NCBI GenBank assembly: GCA_012270595.1
Contig: JAAXIA010000080.1
Coordinates: forward strand, 1-8,462
Source of the DNA: Rhodanobacteraceae bacterium
Lineage (GTDB): Bacteria; Pseudomonadota; Gammaproteobacteria; Xanthomonadales; Rhodanobacteraceae
Reading direction: 5' to 3'
Length of the DNA: 8,462 bases
The notes beneath the pieces were generated by a model. It was not told the origin of the DNA, did not search any database, and was given only the letters and a program-made list of their open reading frames with translations. Below, one piece after another: positions 7,221 through 8,462 of the stretch (the stretch's first letter is position 1; the number at the start of each line of letters is the position of its first letter). The translations under genes and the position numbers were made by a program.

Positions 7221-7247
7221 AAAAAGCCCGGACAAGCCGGGCTTTTT
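7221..7247. terminator. Bidirectional intrinsic terminator between convergent genes
   Basis: AAAAAGCCCGG (7221-7231) pairs perfectly with CCGGGCTTTTT (7237-7247) around a five-base loop. The stem core is GC-rich with five A before and five T after it, so it would work on either strand. It lies 94 bases after the rightward secreted-protein gene and about 270 bases after the leftward one. Confidence 0.9.
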
Positions 7248-7518
7248 CTCTGGTGATTCAATGATATGACAATAAAAAATGTAATGAAGCAAGCAATTAA
7301 AGCTGTCAGTCCACCCAACAAACCGGTAAGCTAATGGTGAAACCGGCTTCGATGGAGCAGGAATGCAGCTTTATTTATTCCTAAATCCAGCCAGAAATGT
7401 GTAACCCTGAAGGAGCGCTTGCCGACATGATTTCATCCATCATGCACAACACAACATCCTGATGCCCCTTAAGATCTTCGTCTTCATAAGGCCCTAAGCA
7501 ACACAATATGCCATGAAA
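7248..7518. other. Intergenic region without recognisable gene
   Basis: This stretch lies between the terminator and the stop codon of the leftward gene. I see no convincing coding frame, tRNA or promoter in it. Small structures only: CATGAT/ATCATG arms at 7426-7431 and 7439-7444, an imperfect hairpin around 7466-7496 (CCTTA and TAAGG arms), and a repeated AAACCGG. On the minus strand it would be the 3' untranslated part of the leftward transcript. Confidence 0.6.
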
Positions 7519-8184
7519 TCAGGACATGTGCCAAAGGTTTTTACCTGGCCCCTGCCTGATATTCAGTGAACACACAGACCAAAGACCGCGATCAAAAGGT
7601 TTGCCACTGCCCTCAATATCCTGTAATGCGCAGTAAACTGTGTGCTCTTTATCCTGCACCTGATCCCCCTTGTGATAAAAGGCCAATGGATCATAATAAT
7701 CCGGAACAGAGATCATGACATTACTGGAAGTAATATAATAGAGACAGGGTTTATAGTAAGCAGGATCATCATAAGTCAACGATCTGCACTTGGGAAGAAG
7801 CATAGCCCAGACAACCTTCACCTGGTATGATTTTCCGGGAACTAGAATCCATTGGACATGATTAAACGGGAGCAAACCCTGGTGAGGGATGAATTTGCCA
7901 TCACTAAGCACAACTTTTCCATTAACGTAAAAGTCCACTCCAACAGACACCGGATAATGCATGTTAGAAGTCCAGAAGTTTTCCCAGTAAAACTCTATTT
8001 TCCCCGCTTTGTGATGTGGTGTAAGGTGCACACATAACTCAGCATCAAGACAAGGTAAAGGCCCGGCAACAGAACCCGGACCAGATGCGCCACCTGCATA
8101 TGCCATAGTTACGAAGCAAAGCAACCCATAAGCCGACAGTAAAAAACACCTTGCATGACGCATTAACCAAGGCATAATTTCCAT
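7519..8184 (-). CDS. Putative exported protein with six cysteines, family unknown
   Basis: A 221-residue protein on the minus strand. ATG 8184 is chosen because a perfect AGGAGG lies eight bases upstream and a signal peptide follows: basic lead (MRHARC), hydrophobic core (FLLSAYGLLCFVTMA) and a likely cut after AYA at residue 30, leaving Gly/Ser-rich GGASGPGS. The mature part, about 191 residues, has six cysteines (45, 51, 133, 147, 185, 205), enough for three disulfides. Residues about 62-127 alternate hydrophobic and polar positions with YPVSVGVDFYVNGKVV and LVPGKSYQVKVVW, which looks like an immunoglobulin-like beta sandwich of the CARDB kind; this is inference. A Tyr-rich stretch follows (DDPAYYKPCLYYI, PDYYDPLAFYHKGD). 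No catalytic motif is recognised. It faces the other secreted-protein gene across the terminator and is also AT-rich. A role outside the cytoplasm is likely, nothing more precise. Confidence 0.8.
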   Translation of the reverse strand: MEIMPWLMRHARCFLLSAYGLLCFVTMAYAGGASGPGSVAGPLPCLDAELCVHLTPHHKAGKIEFYWENFWTSNMHYPVSVGVDFYVNGKVVLSDGKFIPHQGLLPFNHVQWILVPGKSYQVKVVWAMLLPKCRSLTYDDPAYYKPCLYYITSSNVMISVPDYYDPLAFYHKGDQVQDKEHTVYCALQDIEGSGKPFDRGLWSVCSLNIRQGPGKNLWHMS

Positions 8185-8190
8185 AAAAAA

Positions 8191-8197
8191 ATCCTCC
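8191..8197 (-). promoter_or_regulatory. Strong ribosome binding site of the 221-residue secreted protein gene
   Basis: On the minus strand a perfect AGGAGG is followed by ATTTTTTT and then ATG 8184. It fixes the start and rules out the in-frame start at 8211, which lies upstream of this site. Confidence 0.8.
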
Positions 8198-8215
8198 TGT
8201 GTGTAAAGCAATAAA

Positions 8216-8245
8216 ATAATATTTTATTAGAAAAACCAACCGCAA
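8216..8245 (-). promoter_or_regulatory. Candidate promoter of the leftward secreted-protein gene
   Basis: TTGCGG (8245-8240) and TATTAT (8221-8216) on the minus strand are 18 bases apart and precede the ribosome binding site by about 20 bases. The -10 matches five of six consensus bases and the -35 three of six; the surrounding AT richness makes chance matches likely. Confidence 0.35.
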
Positions 8246-8286
8246 TTCATGCTATCACAAAGGCTACTAAATAATCCAAAACCAAA

Positions 8287-8451
8287 ATGACAGCCCTCGT
8301 CGATCACCAACGGGTTTGGTATCTTTTCCGTGAAATAGGGCCATCAGAAATCACCCTGGCAATTGAGCTGAATAAGCCTGCTATACCACATACCAACGGA
8401 AACGCTGGAAACTGGATAGAGCATCGCATGCCTCCTCTAAGGAATCTCTGA
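8287..8451 (+). CDS. Doubtful 54-residue reading frame
   Basis: ATG 8287 opens a frame ending at TGA 8449-8451, with wording MTALVDHQRVWYLFREIGPS at its start. There is no Shine-Dalgarno sequence before the ATG and no family is recognised. It could be a short gene, a remnant of a larger one, or chance. It is listed because it fills most of the last 180 bases, which hold nothing else that looks coding. Confidence 0.2.
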   Translation: MTALVDHQRVWYLFREIGPSEITLAIELNKPAIPHTNGNAGNWIEHRMPPLRNL

Positions 8452-8462
8452 TCTATTCAGAG
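8446..8462. repeat. Inverted repeat at the right window edge
   Basis: CTCTGA (8446-8451) and TCAGAG (8457-8462) are perfect inverted arms around a five-base loop, and the window ends at the last base of the right arm, so the repeat may be longer. It is preceded by CTAAGGAAT. It might be the tip of an insertion sequence (CTAA fits the YTAR target of IS5-type elements) or a hairpin; the edge prevents a decision. Confidence 0.35.

Noticed and set aside
7422..7463. Tiny plus-strand frame MISSIMHNTTS after a GGAG
   Set aside because: Eleven residues with poor spacing to the GGAG and no conservation evidence.
7428..7521. Inverted TGATTTCAT / ATGAAATCA pair around the end of the leftward gene
   Set aside because: Nine bases over about 80 in AT-rich DNA is close to chance, and there is no T-tract or target duplication.

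Overview
The window reads as chromosomal DNA of a gammaproteobacterium, most likely Xanthomonadales (Lysobacterales) or a close relative. The main reason is that the interrupted RNase G matches, from memory, the wording of that order's enzyme (for example LSLPLRS, KDPIGSKGARLTTQLSIPSRY and a start at MSEEILINV). The order rng then yhdP on one strand is the conserved gammaproteobacterial arrangement. The assignment to order is inference.

Left part, 1-2800, minus strand: a two-gene operon. Ribonuclease G (rng) is broken by one in-frame amber codon into an N-terminal half carrying the S1 and 5'-sensor regions and a C-terminal half carrying both catalytic aspartates and the zinc-link. The amber codon lies inside a good Shine-Dalgarno sequence placed correctly before a GTG, so the second half may be translated separately. 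Downstream comes the start of a yhdP-like (AsmA-like, DUF3971) envelope gene. It is open from its GTG at 1264 to the left window edge and is cut by that edge.

Middle, 2820-6452: a 395-base gap separates rng from a divergent plus-strand gene for a complete MdtC-type RND multidrug efflux permease of 1078 residues. No periplasmic adaptor or outer-membrane channel gene is beside it. It carries a Ser/Gly/His-rich extra segment in its second periplasmic half. The gap holds a minus-strand reading frame with protein-like wording, broken by an in-frame TGA; it is perhaps a gene relic. I see no maf gene upstream of rng, where many gammaproteobacteria have it.

Right part, 6453-8462: visibly AT-richer accessory-like DNA with two convergent genes for exported, cysteine-containing proteins of no family I recognise (172 and 221 residues). 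Each has a signal peptide and a good ribosome binding site. A strong A-stem-T hairpin between them looks like a bidirectional terminator. The last 180 bases hold only a doubtful 54-codon frame and a small inverted repeat that stops at the window edge, possibly the tip of a mobile element.

No rRNA, tRNA, CRISPR array or complete mobile element was seen. The points most worth a second look are the split rng with its built-in restart site and the pair of unknown secreted proteins.
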